From assembly GCA_019321725.1 (NCBI GenBank), contig CM033121.1, positions 2,480,001 through 2,544,000 of the forward strand: 64,000 nt of DNA, in the 5' to 3' direction. Positions within the stretch are counted from its first letter, which is position 1. Every line of letters begins with the position of its first letter. A program made the translations under genes and the position numbers. The DNA comes from Paulownia fortunei. Its lineage: Eukaryota > Streptophyta > Magnoliopsida > Lamiales > Paulowniaceae. The notes under the pieces were generated by a model that saw only the letters and a program-made list of their open reading frames with translations, searched no databases and was not told the origin of the DNA. This document shows, piece by piece, positions 60,219-64,000 of the stretch.

Positions 60219-62915
60219 TCGTAGCTCATTGAGCTAGCTAAAACTAGCCAAAAGATCACTAAAGCGTACCATAGTAGAGCTCTACTTGATTACTCCTTAC
60301 TAAAGTAAAATTCTATATATGTAAAATAAAGTTGTTCCACTCTTCTAATATTGGATTGGTGACTTTTCACATTCCCACATTCCATAATCAAATATTTATT
60401 TAATTGACTTACTTTATCTATTAATTTATCATTTACCCGAAATTAATTTTGAGAAATCAAATATATTAAACTTATCGCATAGATTATGTTTAATCAAATT
60501 ATATCTATTTTTATAAAATAGAATTCATTTTATTAATAGTCAAAATTGGGTCAAACCTAATTTTTCAAACCAATTTATAACAAAACACTATGTGTGAAAT
60601 ATAATGAAACTTGAAGACATCAAGATCCATCAGGAAATAAATTACATGTAATAGGTGCAGAGTCTAGGAACGAAGCGAGGGGCTGACTCAAGTCTATATA
60701 AACAAAAAAATTATTTAAGATTTTACTCCCTCTAAAATTAATAATATTATCATTCACATGATTAAAAATATCTCTTTATTTATTGTACTTAAAAAAATAT
60801 TCTCATTCTTCAAGATTAAAATTTTGGACTATGTCTGTGCTATTGAGTTAGTTAATGAGCAAATATCTTTCGTATTACCGCTGGTAACTTTAAAACTTTG
60901 TATTTTTGAACTAAAGATCTAACCTTTTAACTTTTTTTTCTCGACAATATATATGATTATCTACGTGACTTAAACCTTTAAATATGATTTGAAAAATAAG
61001 TGTATCTGGGTTCAGATTGAGAATAACTCACTCTTGGATAATTTGATTTCGAAAAGACTTGAAACACACAAAGACTCGTTAAGCTAGTTGGAGTGGCCTC
61101 CAGTGAAATCCTCCAATGTTTCTATCACTTCAAGTCAAAATATCGTAATGAACTGAATGCCGAAAATAATATGAAAATATCAATTATCTTATAATAACCA
61201 AATAATGAGGTATTTATAGTTGATGGTCCATACATCAATGGATATAAATATCGTAATTTTATCGATCCAGCGATCACATCTATTGATAGACGACCCTAAT
61301 ATTAGGTTATTCCGACCCGATACCTCAAATTAGGTCAAGATCCACGTAAACACAAACACAAAACTTGAAATATTTTAAAATAAAGGCCTGACCACATCAA
61401 TGGCAGTTTAGTTCAAAGGCATCTAATTCACTGTGTCGAATCACATAAATAATTTCTCTAATAACTTTTTAATTTTTTATCATAACCTCATGTCATTGTT
61501 ATGAGTAAATATATTCCAAGAGAACCTTCTTATAAAACTTGGATGAAGTGATGATTGGAATCCCCATTATTCTTACCAGCTACAGCGTGACAGCTAGACT
61601 ATAAATTATTACAAACAAAAAAGAAGATGGATAACCCCTGTAGGCTGTAGCTCTTATCAATAATGTAGGCCATCCCCATTTTTAGGCAATTTTTCATCAA
61701 TGGAATTTCCCAATTTTGTTTGACCCATGAAAGACTTTTTGACACCAGCAAAAAGCTTACTAGTACCCATTTTTATCACTTTGCTACGTGTCCTATCCAA
61801 TCACCAAACCCAAACTTTTGATTATCAAATCATATGTAACTATTATCTTATTATCAACCTTATTAAATCAAGATATTAGGTAGCATTAGTTAAATTAATG
61901 GTGGACACCTATTTTTGTTCCATAAATAAATTATGGGTCCGTATTCGTTTTTTGTAATAGTTTATGAACTAATCATATTTATAAAAAAAAAAAAATTTAA
62001 TCGGATTGATATCTTATTAGAATTATAATAAAAAGCTTGTCCGGTGGATAACAATAATGTAACTTAATCGGAACATTTTTCTCAAAAGAGTTAGATTCTT
62101 GATAAGTTAGTCGACCCTCCTCCGTCTTTTCTAATTAAATAAACTTATGGAGATATTTTACAATGTTCTAGATCATATTCATGTAAGGAGTACAAATTAT
62201 TTAAATAAAAATAATAATAAGTCATGTTTGGATTGAATTTGTCTGAACTTATTTTATAAATAGACTCGTAAGACCTATTTTATAATTTAAAAAATATTAA
62301 AAATAATATTTTTAAAGTTAATATATATATAATTTTTTTTAAAAAAAAAAAAATAGATCAGATGTACATCGAATCCAATTTGTACCATTCCTATGTCTAA
62401 TCATGCTAGTTTATGTAGGAAATTTTCAATCATGTGGATGGCAAATTGCAAGAGGATAAAAACAAAAAAGAAGAAAGGGTTTGAATTATATGGAAATAGA
62501 CACAAATGGGGCTACCTAGGACTAATGTGTGAATGGCCAAGGCCTTACCTACCTATCCTAGTTGCTAGATAGGCTCCTATTTCTCAAAAGAAAGTTTGTT
62601 CCTTCAAAGTCTTCTTTTCATTATTATATATATATATATATATATATGTATGGATTAGATATTGAAAACATTATAATTTACTCAATAATGAAACATTATA
62701 GAAGGTGTTGTATTATATTTTTATATTTTTCCCTTGACTATTGGATCCAATTTTTTGCTTTTAATTAATCAAACTCATAACTAATTTCCCTAGACAATGA
62801 TGAGTAAAGTCTATGTATTCCTTATGAATCTTTTATTTTTTTATGATCGATCAAATCACAAAAATAAATTAATTTAAATGTGGTAGAAATTAATCTAGAC
62901 TTATACAGATGGTAC

Positions 62916-62987
62916 AAATTATTTTATAGAGCGTGTAATTATCAAAGTTAAAAAATTATTTTATAGAGCGTGTAATTATCAAAGTTA
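62916..62987. repeat. 35-bp direct repeat, period 37
   Basis: AAATTATTTTATAGAGCGTG plus the following 15 bases occur twice without change (62916-62950 and 62953-62987). Confidence 0.85.
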
Positions 62988-63169
62988 TTCCTCTTATTCT
63001 TTTAGGATCTCGCAAAATAAAATTTTATTCTTTAAAATATATTTAATTAAATATTTTTTTAAAAGTGAAAATTGTATTAAAAAATTATAATATAAAAATT
63101 GCGCTAACTCTCAACAACTATTTTTTATAATATATTAATTGCATATTTTTTTTTAATTTTATAATTACA

Positions 63170-63600
63170 CATTGATATGTCATGTCATGAGCCAAAAATA
63201 GGCTCAAAGACTAAGTTGAATAATTCCGTCTAAATTATGGGGCGAAATAAAAACATGATCCAATTGATCAATTTCATGGGCTCCATAAAATAATAAAATA
63301 AATTGGACTATAATGCTCAAGTTAAGCCCATTAACCCATAAATGTCAATTCCCACGAAAATCCTAAAATCAACACTATAAATACCCCCAATTTTCATTAT
63401 TGAAAGGTACACGATCAATTATGCACTTATATGCTCTCAAGATTTCTGATTTGCACCTGTTTGCTCTGGAACTGACTTGAGTGTTAGAGGATTTTCATCG
63501 AGTCAACTCTGGATACCCCTAATAACTTTTGTGATATATGCAGTAAGCCACTCAACAACTCGAGTTTAGTAGGAATACTACTAAAAAAAGTAATATCACA
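63170..63600 (+). mobile_element. Decayed LTR-like segment
   Basis: A TATA box (CTATAAATAC, 63375-63384) is followed after about 40 bases by GGTACACGATCAATT, then CTGACTTGAGTGTTAGAGGATTTTC-type sequence and TCAACTCTGG. This arrangement is familiar from the R-U5 part of plant Ty3/gypsy LTRs. No second copy, primer site or TSD is visible in the window, so it may be a solo LTR or fragment. Boundaries are approximate. Confidence 0.4.
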
Positions 63601-63904
63601 TCACAGATAATAATTTTTCTTTTCATAAATATCTTTTACTTAAAAGTAATTATACGACACTAATTCTCGAAAACTATTTTTAATAATATAAAAATATATA
63701 AAGAAATTTCATTTTTACAAAAACTCGTATTGGGTTAAACTAGATTTATTTATTATTTAAAAAAAAAACAGAATAGATAAATGCTGGTCCAGGACACAAT
63801 CCTTGGACAGGTGAGCTGAGTGGGGACTGAAATTATTAAATTTGGTGAACAGCGCAAAAAACACAACAATGTTTGCGGCTTGACGAGGCTGAGCCGATCC
63901 GAAA

Positions 63905-63989
63905 CACGTGGCGGCTCTTTACTGATCCCATAACTCCAAAGACACGTGTCGGTGTCCGCCTGCTGCCTTCCACGATATACACGCGTCGC
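63905..63989. promoter_or_regulatory. Clustered ABRE, DRE and CE3-like sites (probable promoter of an off-window gene)
   Basis: CACGTGGC at 63905-63912 is a strong ABRE/G-box. GACACGTGTC at 63941-63950 is a palindromic G-box. It overlaps GTCGGT (63949-63954), the complement of the DRE/CRT core ACCGAC. ACACGCGTC near 63979-63987 is the complement of a CE3-like GACGCGTGT. Four such sites in 85 bases are typical of abscisic-acid and drought-responsive plant promoters. Base composition turns GC-rich here. The driven gene is presumably beyond 64000, but orientation is not shown. Confidence 0.5.
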
Positions 63990-64000
63990 TTCTTCCGGAA

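Larger units (their letters stand above)
60142..63160. other. Repeat-derived intergenic region
   Basis: The first 100 bases are GC-rich and continue the sequence left of the element (49540-49683). The rest is AT-rich with no supported gene. 61020-61270 holds LTR-like text (GGCCTCCAGTGAAATCCTCC, then GAGGTATTTATAG), suggesting another old element. A TA run lies near 62625-62646. Confidence 0.5.

Overview
This is a 64 kb piece of a plant nuclear genome. Genes carry many GT-AG introns, intergenic DNA is AT-rich, and there is a long-LTR Ty3/gypsy chromovirus. The protein set (UDP-xylose synthase, MES11-type methylesterase, DEAH10/RID1-type helicase, CDC48B-type AAA ATPase, ASNSD1-like protein, NTF2-RRM protein) points to a eudicot. 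I cannot name the species. Exon models were built by hand from splice sites, reading phase and family knowledge. All six spliced frames close exactly: 346, 386, 715, 619, 658 and 454 residues.

Layout: 1-3247 is promoter, 5' leader and leader intron. 3248-7075 (+) is a cytosolic-type UDP-glucuronate decarboxylase with 12 coding exons. It converges on 8962-11936 (-), a methylesterase-family alpha/beta hydrolase with Asp in place of the usual nucleophile Ser. 13367-13951 (-) is a broken coding relic of unknown family. 14293-24785 (-) is a DEAH-box RNA helicase whose second intron holds a 158-bp tandem array. 26321-32270 (-) is a two-domain AAA ATPase with a C-terminal hydrophobic anchor. 33911-40964 (-) is an asparagine-synthetase-domain protein. 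A tRNA-Thr(CGU) gene at 41086-41157 (+) sits head-to-head with it. 44747-47326 (+) is a G3BP-like NTF2-RRM protein behind a 1.7-kb leader intron.

From 47.3 kb onward the window is transposon territory. A complete-length Tekay/Del-type chromovirus occupies 49689-60136. It has 2.86-kb LTRs that are almost identical, a 5-bp target duplication CAAAG, a tRNA-Met-type primer site and a polypurine tract. Its gag-pol frame is broken in about five places. It sits inside older, GC-richer repeat debris. A second, decayed LTR-like segment lies near 63.2-63.6 kb. The window ends in what looks like the promoter of a gene beyond the edge, with clustered ABRE, DRE and CE3-like sites typical of abscisic-acid and drought response.

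The genes are ordinary housekeeping neighbours rather than a pathway cluster: nucleotide-sugar metabolism, splicing or RNA remodelling, AAA remodelling, RNA binding. I saw no convincing new multi-gene system. The best leads are the unidentified coding relic at 13.4-13.95 kb, the Asp nucleophile and lipidation-type N-terminus of the methylesterase, the tRNA gene inside the ASNSD1-like promoter, the GC-AG intron in the UDP-xylose synthase gene, and the young but frame-broken chromovirus.
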